NCBI GenBank assembly: GCA_963855995.1
Contig: OY979731.1
Location: 558,001 to 622,000 of the forward strand
Origin: Muricea muricata
Taxonomy: Eukaryota; Cnidaria; Anthozoa; Malacalcyonacea; Plexauridae
Direction: 5' to 3'
DNA length: 64,000 bases
This document shows, piece after piece, positions 23,256-33,100 of this stretch. Below the pieces are notes generated by a model. That model ran no database searches, was not told the DNA's origin, and worked only from the letters and a program-made list of their open reading frames with translations. Every line of letters begins with the position of its first letter. Position 1 is the stretch's first letter. The position numbers and the translations under genes were made by a program.

Positions 23256-23414
23256 ATGGCGGCAATTTTGGCTAATTGTCGAGGATGGAAAATCGGAGAT
23301 AAAGTAGATGGCACAGGCTCAGAACAAGTCGAAACTGGGCTGAATTTTTCTTTAGTCATCTGTGATTACGGAAAAGTGCAAGAATTGTGTGAGACTTCGG
23401 CTGGTCGGCGATAA
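23256..23414 (+). other. Outward-facing 52-codon ORF in the right arm of the 2.26-kb inverted repeat
   Basis: Encodes MAAILANCRGWKIGDKVDGT to TAA. About 50 bases further on, GCGGGG|GTAAGTG gives a good splice donor, conserved in the left arm. The stretch could therefore be a duplicated first exon of a host or element gene rather than a complete ORF. Not recognised. Confidence 0.25.
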
Positions 23415-23949
23415 AAAAGCAAACAAGACGGAAAATATGGCTGAAATCGTGTTTTTGCGGGGGGTAAGTGAAATACAGTGCCTTGTATATCAACAAGATA
23501 ATGTCAATCCTTTTGAAATCTGCAAGAATTGGATACAATTGAACATGGTTTTTCATGTTATAATAATTTTTTTTAGGAAATATGAAAATTTAATTTCTGC
23601 CAGCAATTTTAATGATTTTATGCATAATTAGCTGCTGACCTAGCATGTTGAGTGGTGATTTTCTTGGAAAATATTATAGTTAGGCAATGTTTTGCTTCTA
23701 ATAACCACCCCCATAAGCAACTTTTCTAAACACTATAGGCACTTCAGAAATGCTGTTGCTTGCATTGGTCTGAGGTTAGAGCTATGTCGACACTGCCGTT
23801 TCAAGGCGGAGTCATTTTGAGGACTTTCGCCCCGGATTCAGGTTTTGGCACATATGCCATGTTGACCGGCATGGTCATTTTACCCTAAAACAGTTGAGAT
23901 TACTTGTGGCAAATGAAATGCATACAAACTCCTATACAGGTCCTGGACT

Positions 23950-24417
23950 AACATACAAAACACAATTTTTAACATGTAATAGTCAACAAAAAGGGACAGG
24001 AAGGTTCTTTATCAAAAAATTGCTCCAGAAATGTTTTAAAACGGCAAATAAAAGGTAAGAGACATTTTACATTCCAATTCCAGAAATACATATGTTAGTC
24101 TAAAGTTCCCAACAAATTATATCGTGGAGACTTCAGACTTAATAGCTTAGTCTAATTTTTAATTTTTGTTGTTTTTATGAGCGATTTTAATACTTGTTTT
24201 GTTAGAACGTCACGTTGAATAGTTGACTCAGAGAAAGGATTTCAAATTGGATATCACAGAAAATACAGATCACAGAAATACTTTTAAGTCGATTACTGTA
24301 AAGATTGTTGCTATAATTATTAAAATAGCAAGAAAAAAACTCAAAAATGCAAAATAAAAAAAAGAACAAAATTTAACTTAAATTTAGTAAAATTTCAACT
24401 GGCACTTTCTTAATTTG
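23950..24417. other. AT-rich sequence after the inverted repeat
   Basis: No gene seen. It contains the first of the two perfect 31-base direct repeats (24106-24136). Confidence 0.5.
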
Positions 24418-25024
24418 CCAAAACTTTATCAGACACCCTGCCTATATACCAATGTTTTAACTGACACCTGAAGCTTTCTGGAAGTAAATACTTTGTCAGC
24501 ATGTCGAAAGTCTAACTGACAACTTGTGGGCATGTACAGGTCAAAGTCTAACCGACATCTTGTCAACAAGCCAAAAGCCTGACTGATATCTTTTCAACAA
24601 GTGAAAAGCCTTACCGACATCTTGTCAACAAGCCAAAAGCCTTACCGGCATCTTGTCAACAAGCCAAAAGCCTAACCAACATCTTTTCAACAAGCCAAAA
24701 GCCTAACTGACATCTTGTCAACAAGCCAAAAACCTAACCGACATCTTGTCAACATGCCAAAAATCTAACTAGGAGCATATCAACATGTCAAAAGTCCATT
24801 TCAAAGCTTGTCCATATATCAAAAGACTAACTCAGATCTTATCAACATGTCAAAAGTCTGCTCGAAAACTTGTCAACTAGTCAAAATCCTTACCAACATT
24901 TTATAAACATGCCAAATATTTACCTGACACCTTATCAACACATCAAATATCTAATTCAAAGCTGGTCAATATATCAAAAGGCTAGCCAACATTTTCCCAA
25001 CAAATTATATCGTGGAGACTTCAG
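24106..25024. repeat. Pair of perfect 31-base direct repeats bracketing a minisatellite
   Basis: The stretch beginning TTCCCAACAAATTATATCGT at 24106-24136 recurs without change at 24994-25024, 888 bases downstream, immediately after the minisatellite. The surroundings of the two copies differ. They could be an insertion duplication, the ends of a short LTR-like unit, or a trace of array expansion. Confidence 0.75.
24418..24992. repeat. Minisatellite with about 31-bp period
   Basis: About 18 degenerate copies of a unit containing GACATCTTGTCAACAAGCC and AAAAGCCTAAC. The best-preserved copies are at 24541-24770, with drift toward both ends. There are no long unique spacers between units, so it is a tandem repeat and not a spacer array. 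Confidence 0.85.
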
Positions 25025-25494
25025 GCAGTGTGCTACAGAATAGATTTAATAAATTGATGGATTTAATAGACTGATGTATTGTATACACTTTTAGTAAAAT
25101 TTTCTTTACTTGCAAAATAAAACAGCTATTTGTTGGTGGCATTATGGCAAAAGAATCTTGTTTAACATATGTACTATTAAAGTCTTTAATCTAAATTAAA
25201 TTCTAAAAAATGCAATCCTACTAGGACTCTGGACAGAGTGCCTGGCAGGTCACTCAGACATTGATTTTTGGTTATCTTAGTGATTGCATAAGATGTGCTA
25301 GCAATGTCTTAAAATGCCTTGGAAGGTACCGTAATAATAATTGATTTAAAAAGGAATTAGTTGGACAGAACAGAAATAAGTGATTGTACCCCACCCCCAA
25401 TGAACTCTCTAGTTACAGCCCTGCCTGGCCTTGTGCCCATTTTCGTTTGGCAGGCGGAGTGAACGCCTTAGCAGGCGTCTTGTTTTAAATTTAG
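25025..25494. other. Intergenic sequence
   Basis: Nothing recognised apart from GGCAGGCGGAGT at about 25448, the inverted match to the hairpin at 21298. Confidence 0.45.
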
Positions 25495-25563
25495 TATACA
25501 TACCCTACTAACTATGCCTTCGTATGGTCAGTGTATATCGGCTAACGCACCATCTTCATCTTC

Positions 25564-25625
25564 ATGGCTCCAGGAATTGAACCTGGAAACCTAATTAGGT
25601 CCACTCTAATTAGGTACCTCCAGGG
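25564..25625 (-). repeat. tRNA-like block (T-arm match) in copy A
   Basis: On the minus strand CCAGGTTCAATTCCTGG forms a 5-bp stem with a 7-base TTCAATT loop, like a tRNA T-arm with B box. It is preceded by CCTAATTAG repeated twice. No acceptor stem or A box can be assembled, so it is a degenerate tRNA-derived module. Similar blocks are at 26880-26945 and, weaker, near 26555 and 28320. Confidence 0.4.
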
Positions 25626-26674
25626 CCTTTTTTTTGTTAAAACTTAGTAATAAGGTTGCATGCGTGACATAAAACAACATATAGCAGGTAGAAAATATAG
25701 TAATGGATCATTATTTACTTAAATACTAACTTCCCGACGAAGGGCTATAGATCGCAACGTCGAATGCTGTTTATACAGTTCCAAGCAGTGAAAGATCCTA
25801 TGTATTTCTGTGCTTTTCATTGCACCACCAACACTTGCAATGTTATTTCGTGATTTTAATTTTTATTGACATAAAACTGACCAAACAAAGAAAAAGGAAA
25901 CGGCAAAATAATAATAAAACTTGCATTTACTTTATCTTTGAATCGTTGTTGGCTTCTTTAGACTCGCTTTATCATGCTGTTCATGGTTTCAACAAGTTGG
26001 CATTCTCTCTTCATAGAACATCGCGCCTGTCCAGTAAATAACAAGCTCACTCATATCCAGTCAACCATAATAAAATAAGGAAAAAATAATAATGTTACAA
26101 AAATTTCAAAATATTGAAAACTATACGGAAAATTTTATTTTAAATGTCTAAAATGAACAAACCGTACATTGTTATAACATTTGCATCTTGACATCTTTTG
26201 ATGGACACGGCTGGTGATTCACTTCTTAGGTCGATATCAACTCTTTCCCGTCTTGTTCTCTCATTGGTTGGTGGTTGGTGTACTCACTTTTACCCGGCAT
26301 CTTTTGAAAAATAAACAATTACGATGTTTAGAAAACTGTTTACAAGATAAGCAAAGAAAACTACGTTAACTAGCATTAGAGAGGATTAAGTCACTATTTA
26401 CTGACAGATAACCGCTGAGGCCAAAGGCATTATTCCATATATTGCAGCCATTGCGTAGGACTGTCACGCCTGTCACCCTTACCAGGAATTAGACTGTAGT
26501 TTACTAACTATACTTAGTGTATTTCAACTGGTGCACATTTATTTTGCTGCAGGAATTGATCCTGAGAACCTAGTTAGGCACTATCCTAGTTGGCCTCCCT
26601 CCAGATGCATCTTTTCCATAAAAGAGCCCAACACATAACTCTTTAGTAATGCCATCAAGCCTTGTAAAAGCAAT

Positions 26675-26735
26675 TTTATATAGTTACGTTTTATATTAGT
26701 TTACACGCTAAAGATAAAACGTAACTATATATGTG
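26675..26735. repeat. Hairpin TATATAGTTACGTTTTAT
   Basis: TATATAGTTACGTTTTAT is mirrored by ATAAAACGTAACTATATA, with TATTAG/CTAAAG inside. A more degenerate version in copy B at about 28415-28465 supports its being part of the repeat family. Confidence 0.6.
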
Positions 26736-26879
26736 TTATTAACTGGACGCGAGGTCCAGATAAGGAGATACTTGCCCAAATACGTGGACAAGTTTCCAGT
26801 ACTAGGTTTATATTTGGTAAACTTACCTCTACTAACTACACTTAGAATAGTAAGTGTATATCAGCTAGCGCACTATATT

Positions 26880-26945
26880 TATGGCTCCAGGAATTGAACC
26901 TGGAAACCTAATTAGGTCCACTCTAATTAGGTACCCTCCAGGGCC
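26880..26945 (-). repeat. tRNA-like block (T-arm match) in copy B
   Basis: Same CCAGGTTCAATTCCTGG arm and doubled CCTAATTAG as at 25564-25625. Confidence 0.4.
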
Positions 26946-27072
26946 TTTTTTTGTTAAAACTTAGTAATAAGGTTACAGGCATGATATAACAAAATGCAGT
27001 AAAAAATAGTGTAATAAGGTTACATGCGTGACAACCAAACACAGTAGAAAATACAGTAAGGTTACATGCAAA

Positions 27073-27469
27073 AATATTAAAGCCCAGACAACAGCTTGAA
27101 ATAGAGCCATAACATACTAAACAGAAACAAATTTAAAAAAAATATTTAATAGAGCTAACGTTTCGTTCCTATACTTGCAACATCTTCAGAGCAATAAAGG
27201 TATTACAATATGTACAAAAGCTTTATATAAAGCGAAATATTCTAAGGTTACAAAAAACGGTTGAAGATTTAAAACAAGCGAATTATAGTGATTTGTAACC
27301 TTAGAATATTTCGCTTTATATAAAGCTTTTGTACATCTTGTAATACCTTTATTGCTCTGAAGATGTTGCAAGTATAGCAACGAAACAGCTCTATTTAATT
27401 TTTTTTTAGATTTGTTTCTGTTTAGTATGTTATGGCTCTATTTAAAGCTGTTGTCTGGGCTTTAATATT
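27073..27469. mobile_element. Fold-back element, 397 bp, with hammerhead-like motif
   Basis: AATATTAAAGCCCAGACAAC is mirrored at the right end. The inverted repeat continues inward through AGCAATAAAGGTATTACAA and TTTATATAAAGCGAAATATT to a short central loop near 27270. Both arms carry a CTGAAGATGTTGC segment; in the right arm it is followed by loop AAGTATA, GCAAC and GAAAC. It is inserted in composite copy B only. Confidence 0.8.
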
Positions 27470-27685
27470 CTTGACTAAGCTGAGATTTCCGCCCGGAGTA
27501 TCTATTGCTATTGTTTAGGTTACATGCATGACAACAAAACACGGTCTTAACATAACAAAACATAGTAGAAAATGTCGTTATGTACCACCCATGTTTTTAT
27601 GTGCTTTTCAATGCAACTATCCGCATAAACGAAAGCTGAACTAACGGATAAAATGGAAACGACAAAGTAAAATCAACAAACTTAC

Positions 27686-27775
27686 GTTTATTCTATCTTT
27701 GGATCGTTGAGGGCTTCGTTGGACTAGCTTTATCATGCTGTTTATGGTTTCAACTAGTTGGCATTCTCTCTTCAT
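27686..27775 (-). other. Exon-like 30-codon ORF ending in a splice donor (composite copy B)
   Basis: ATG at 27775 encodes MKRECQLVETINSMIKLVQR and on to AAC|GTAAGT at 27685, the same length and donor position as the copies at 3832-3921 and 12932-13021 despite many substitutions. In composite copy A the frame has a stop. Confidence 0.35.
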
Positions 27776-28638
27776 AGAACATCACGCCTGTCCAGTAAAT
27801 AACAAGCTCACTCATATCCAGTCAACCATCATAAATAAGGAAAAAAAATTAATGTTACAAAAGTTTCAAAATATTGAAAACTAAACGAAAATTTCATTTC
27901 AAATGTCTAAAGTGACTTTGACAAACCGCACATTATGATAATATTTGCATCTTGACATCTTCTGATGGACACGGCTGGTGATTCACTTCTCAGGTCGATA
28001 TCCATTCTTTCCCATGGCTGGTGGTTGGTGTACTCACTGTTTACTTGGCATCTTTTGAAAAAATAAACAAAATAAATAAAAAAAATTACAATGTTTAGAA
28101 AACTGTTTACAAGATAAGCAAAGAAAACTACGTTAATAAGGATTAGAGAAACTAAGTAATTATTTACCGATAGATAATCACTGAGACTAACGGTATTATT
28201 CTATATATTGCAGCCATTGCATAGGATTGTCACGCCTGACATCGTAACTAGCAATTAGACTATAGTTTACTAACTACATTTATAGTGTACTTCAATTAAT
28301 GCACATCTGTTTTGCACTAGGAATTGATCCTGGGAACCTAATGGGGCATTTTTTACGTGAAATAGCCGAACATATAACTCTTAATAATGCCATCAAGCTT
28401 ATAAAAAGAAATTTAATTTGTTACGTTTTATATTAGTTTACAAGTTAAAGCTGAAACGTAACTGTATGCGTTATTTACCGGGTGCGAGGTCCAGATAAAG
28501 AGATACTTGCCCAAATACATGGACAGAATTCAACAGTATGCTGGACTCAGACAAACATACGCTCATGATTTCTTCTATGTTATACCACGGCATTCGTAAT
28601 CCACATCCTGATTTTTCACCCACTGTCTTGTCGTTCAG

Positions 28639-28831
28639 AAAACCCACGAATAGTCTACGCGTGTATCGGTGTTTCGACCATTGCTTTAAAGTGGAAAGAC
28701 TCCGTTATGGCTCCAACGTATTGGCGCAGGAACATTTTCTCCAACGTAAAGAAGATGTACAGCACGCCGTACTTTCTGCAGCAATACGTTAAAGTCATGA
28801 CGGTGCTCTATCTGTGTGATGTAAAAATCAG
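28639..28831 (+). CDS. Orphan internal exon, protein not recognised
   Basis: A pyrimidine-rich acceptor (TCTTGTCGTTCAG) precedes 193 bases with one long open frame, followed by AG|GTAAGAG. Read with two leading and two trailing bases, the 63 codons give NPRIVYACIGVSTIALKWKD, then a segment with YWRRNIFSNVKKMYSTPY and VKVMTVLYLCDVKI. The balanced composition, aromatic and hydrophobic pattern and matching splice signals make it a credible exon. I see no partner exon upstream, where the composite repeats begin. The best candidate downstream (29103-29262) is out of phase with it, so this may be part of a broken gene. It converges on the minus-strand gene at 29798-38807. Confidence 0.5.
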
Positions 28832-29102
28832 GTAAGAGAAAAAACTCCCGGAAAAACTATGATTCCGTGATAAAATCCATAGTAAAGTTAAGCCTCAAGA
28901 GGCAATTTGCAAATTTATTCCAGCTTCACTTTTTTTGTGCGCCTGAGCAGCATATTTAAAAAACAATTCGTTTTGGAAGGCTCTTAAAAGCAAAAAAGCA
29001 AAAGGCCAAGAACACACAATAAGAGATCTGAGGCCTAAATTGCGCAGAGACTTGGAACATGGGAATAAAAGTAATAATAATAGTAGACAATTTTTACACT
29101 CA

Positions 29103-29262
29103 GCTTTTCACTGCATTTGAGATACATCTTAGCCAGGCACTTGTCCCAACTGGATCAGAAACTCTGAAGCTGACAGCATTCATCAATGAAGAGTTGTGTC
29201 TCTATTCCATGGCAGACAAGATCTTTAATGCTTTGGCATTGTTGGGTATTTGCGGGAAATAA
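29103..29262 (+). CDS. Possible terminal exon, unrecognised
   Basis: After TTTTTACACTCAG an open frame reads LFTAFEIHLSQALVPTGSET and ends ...ALALLGICGK at TAA (29260-29262). It could be the last exon of the gene to which 28639-28831 belongs. However, that exon ends with two spare bases, and joining them puts this frame out of phase, so an intervening exon or a different acceptor would be needed. Confidence 0.25.
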
Positions 29263-29797
29263 TTGGAAACAAAAAGCGTCATTGAATGTTACAAGAATTA
29301 TCATTTGTTGTTAAATTTGGCTTATTAATTAAATAATGCTTGAACATATAACTTTATTGTAAATAATGAAATGCATTTTAGTTCATCATAGTAAAATACA
29401 AGTAGTTCACAGTGCAGGTAGTGCATATAGCCAAGTTTCGTTTGAGCGTTAATTCTGAGACTTGTTAACTAAGCAAGAATTTACAGACAACCAAATTATA
29501 TATATATATATGGTGTGCATAGAGCATTATTATTAGTAGTAGATTTTAGCAAAACCAATGTTGTTTAAAAGATAATGTTAGGTTAATTATCACTGTTTTT
29601 TAGACGTTTTGATAAAATAGTTAAAATAAAATGGTTTTTCTTACTGTATATTTACATATTTACACATCAGTATACACAAGAATATACATCATAATCAATA
29701 TCATAATCACCGATATCATCATCAATATCATCGATGGTCTTACCATTATCACCATAACCACCAATGCGACCATCAATCTTCCACCAGAACAACACCA
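29263..29797. other. Convergent intergenic / 3' UTR stretch
   Basis: This lies between the putative + strand terminal exon and the stop codon of the minus-strand gene. On the minus strand AATAAA occurs at 29353-29358, about 440 bases beyond that stop, a candidate polyadenylation signal. 29665-29775 is an imperfect ATC/ATA trinucleotide-rich tract and 29496-29510 a short TA run. Confidence 0.4.
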
Positions 29798-30127
29798 TCA
29801 AACAGGAGGCATTTCTGGGTCATAGAAAGCCTTTAATTTCTCCACCAATTCTTTTTGATCATCCTCAAGATCTTTCTCATGTTGTAACTCGTACCGATTA
29901 AACACCAATCTCTTGAAAGACTTCAGTCCCATACCAATGTTACTTTGAATCATTTGCTCCCAATCAAAAGGAAATTTCTCGATAGCATCATGGTTGAAAC
30001 TGTACTCCCCCAGATTGGTGTACGCATAATGCGAGTCAAACATGGTCACATCCCCATGGCTCATGGCAGGCGGGTGTTGAAGAGAACCTAAGTGGCACCC
30101 CAGAGGAATACGACGAATTATCCAGTC
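29798..30127 (-). CDS. Terminal exon P of the minus-strand gene
   Basis: Acceptor TTCATTGTTATTAG, 110 codons including the stop. It begins DWIIRRIPLGCHLGSLQHPP, contains EKFPFDWEQMIQSNIGMGLK and an acidic-basic helix (EKDLEDDQKELVEKLKAF), and ends PEMPPV-TGA. Confidence 0.8.
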   Translation of the reverse strand, partial: DWIIRRIPLGCHLGSLQHPPAMSHGDVTMFDSHYAYTNLGEYSFNHDAIEKFPFDWEQMIQSNIGMGLKSFKRLVFNRYELQHEKDLEDDQKELVEKLKAFYDPEMPPV

Positions 30128-33100
30128 CTAATAACAATGAACAAAAGCAGAGTGTAAATCAAGGGAGAAATAAAACCAAGGTTAAGTTGTGTTGAGGTCT
30201 ATTAGAAAGCGATGTTGTCTAAGCGTAGCAAGATACACGAGAAACGCAATAACATCCTACCTTCTTAGCAGCAAAGAACTTGTAGATTTCCTTCAGCGCT
30301 TTCTCTCCTGTAAAAAAATAATCATAGCCGGTAAGGATGAACTTTTTTCTCTCGTTAAAATGAACATGAACGACTTTCGTTTCCCCTTACAACCAACACT
30401 ATTCATAGGTTATATAATCATTGGTTGACTTGTTCTCACCAACGTAGAGCTGCCTCAGACTTTGACAACTGCTCTAAAACTCTTTCATACAAATTGTTCT
30501 CATTTGGCCAAGAATGTCCGCAAAAGTTTACTTGAATTCTCACGTAACTCCCATGCAGCTCATCCACGTTTTCGTTTGATTAAGCAATTGAAGTTAACAG
30601 AACGTTTTTTACCTTTGTTATCAAGAAACAGTTCTCTAACTCTCACAAAAAATTGCAGTTCTTGAAAATTATCTTGATTCGAAGCTGCGTGTGGTTCTTC
30701 TTCGTCCCTACATTCAAGCCCAAAAAAGTATTCTAATGCACGCTAAGAAACTAGATGATTCTTACTGGACCTCTAGGAAGAACAGTTTAGAGCTGATAGA
30801 GCTATCCAGTATAAATAAAGTTAGTTTAGTTTAGATTTCCTCCTGTAGTAACACTGGATCAATAAGAGATGATCCTTACTGGACCTCTAGGAAGAACAGT
30901 TTAGAGCTGATAGAGCTATCCAGTATAAATAAAGTTAGTTTAGTTTAGATTTCCTCCTGTAGTAACACTGGATCAATAAGAGATGATCCTTACTGGACCT
31001 CTAGGAAGAACAGTTTACAACTGATAGAGCTATCCAGTATAAATAAAGTTAGTTTAGTTTAGGTTTGCTCCTGTAGTACCACTGGATCAATAAGAGCTGA
31101 TCCTTACTAGATCTCTTAGTCTAGGAAGAAACGTTTCGAAAGAACACGCATCAAAATAACTGGCTTAGAATAAGTAAAAGTGTCTTACATTTGAGAAATA
31201 ACATCAGCAATTATTTTGACTTGATCATTTATCCAATCTTTCTTGTTTCTTATCATGGTCTCCAGAGTGCTTGGCAAGTGACAAGTTTTAAACAAACCAT
31301 CCATATCTCCCGACAACATATGATAAAATATTTCAGCCAAAAACTTGCTTTCGTTACGACTCAATTCTTCATTACCTATCCCACAGAACATTCTGTACAA
31401 CATGCTTCCCAGGAGCTACGAAAAAATGCAAGAAAACTGTATTATATTAACTGTATCAATAAGAGATGACCATTACTAGACCTCCAGGAAAAACAGTTTG
31501 GAATTGAAAGAACCATCAAGTATAAATAAAGTTAATTTAGGTTTCTTCCTGTAGTAACACTAGATCAATAAGAGATGATCCTTAATGGACCTCCAGGAAG
31601 AACAGTTTGGAATTGAAAGAACCATCAAGTATAAATAAAGTTAGTTTAGGTTTCTTCCTGTAGTAACACTAGATCAATAAGAGATGATCCTTAATGGACC
31701 TCCAGGAAGAACAGTTTGGAATTGAAAGAACCATCAAGTATAAATAAAGTTAGTTTCGGTTTCTTCCTGTAGTAACACTGGATCAATAAGAGATGATCCT
31801 TACTAAACCTCTAGGAAGAACAGTTTAAAAATGACAGAGCGATCTCTGATAAACTCACCTTGACTCCGGCAGAAGGTGTTTGATTGGATGTAAGTTTCAG
31901 CTGACCAAGATCATCTAGTGATACATAACAAAAGCATTTTAATTAGTATCATCATCGTGATCATATCGATTGCGCATCATCATCATCATAGTTATCATTA
32001 CCTTCAATTCTGTTAAAAAGTTTCAAAATGACTTTAGGCAACAAGCGAACGGTTGAGGATAACATTCTGAATACTTGCTCAAAAGCCTCGAAAATCAACC
32101 TTGTTTTATCTACACAAAGAAGTAATATTCAAAGTTACTGCAATTTAGCGTAGGTCTTCAGGTATCTCCAAAACTGCTAGCAATCCAAATCTTACCAACT
32201 GGCTTTGCTGTTGTGCTAGGTTTGTTCACGTGACACCCGCATGGTAAGGAATTCATAGAGGTAAACTTAAATGAAGTAGTTCCATCTTGTTCTTGAACAC
32301 AAAGAGTCGCTAAGGCAAGATCTGTCAGTCTGAAATAACAAGTGGAAATGATTTGTAAGATCATTAACTGACGGAACAATTGTGAAGTACGACGAAATAT
32401 TAGATGAAAAATTGCTTCTTAAGACACACAAAACATAAGATCTTTCATTACCTGTAACGATACAAACGAAATTCGTCGGGACGTTAGTAGTTAGTGAACT
32501 TTCAGACGAAAGGGTTTTGCTCGTGACGTCCAATTCCGTTTATACGGTTTTAGGTAGTTAAAGACACTGTGTTTCTGGCTGCTCTTGACAGCACAAGCGA
32601 CACTGGCAACGTTAGTTTCTTAAACAAGTTCCAATATGTTTCTAAAATACTTAGCGTACATTAACATCGCTTGTGCATGCAAACCAACTATTCTGGGTGC
32701 ACTATACCTGCGCAAGAATGGTCTAAATGTGGAAAATAAACAATCTAGCCAAACTGGAACCTGAAACGTTCAAAAAGAAAACAAGTAATTAGGATGAGTT
32801 GTACAAGTATATGGAATTAGATTTCGTTGTATCTTGTATATTTTGTTTCGGGGCATACCTTATCTTCTTTACTAAGTCGTAATCCTTCAGTTGATGCAAA
32901 CATTTGCCAAGAGTTTTCTCTGCAAAAAAATCATTGTTTATGCTGGATAGCTTTATCAGTTCCAAACTGTTCTTCGTAGACGTCCAGTAAGGATCATCTC
33001 TTATTGATCCAGTGTTACTACCAGAGGAAACCTAAACTAAACTAACTTTATTTATCCTGGATAGCTCTATCAGTTCTAAACTGTTCTTCCCAGAGGTCTT

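Larger units (their letters stand above)
21695..23949. repeat. Second long inverted repeat, 2.26 kb
   Basis: TCCAGGACCTGTATAGGAGT at 21695 is mirrored at the right end by CTCCTATACAGGTCCTGGA. Paired sites sum to about 45642-45644 throughout, giving a centre near 22821. Arms of about 1.0-1.1 kb flank a short unpaired spacer of about 100-200 bases. The arms differ at clearly more positions than those of the giant palindrome. A transcript through it would form a long double-stranded hairpin. Confidence 0.9.
25495..26800. repeat. Composite dispersed repeat, tandem copy A
   Basis: The same order of blocks recurs in copy B: TAACTA...GTGTATATC, a tRNA-like CCAGGAATTGAACCTGG block, the 3690-4290-type repeat, TATATTGCAGCCATTGC, a second GGAATTGATCCTG block, a hairpin with TTACGTTTTATATTAG, and a terminal GCGAGGTCCAGATAA...GAGATACTTGCCC. 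The copy of the 30-codon ORF is broken by a stop here. The family is not recognised. Confidence 0.75.
26801..28525. repeat. Composite dispersed repeat, tandem copy B
   Basis: Collinear with copy A but longer, mainly because of a fold-back element at 27073-27469 and flanking short repeats (GGTTACATGC several times). It ends with GTGCGAGGTCCAGATAAAGA like copy A. Substitutions and indels between the copies are frequent, so the tandem duplication is not recent. Confidence 0.75.

Noticed and set aside
24418-24992. CRISPR-like array
   Set aside because: Units are contiguous, degenerate and lack unique spacers; the context is eukaryotic.
25564-25625. Functional tRNA gene on the minus strand
   Set aside because: Only a T-arm-like hairpin is present; D-arm and acceptor stem cannot be formed, and the block recurs within a repeat family.
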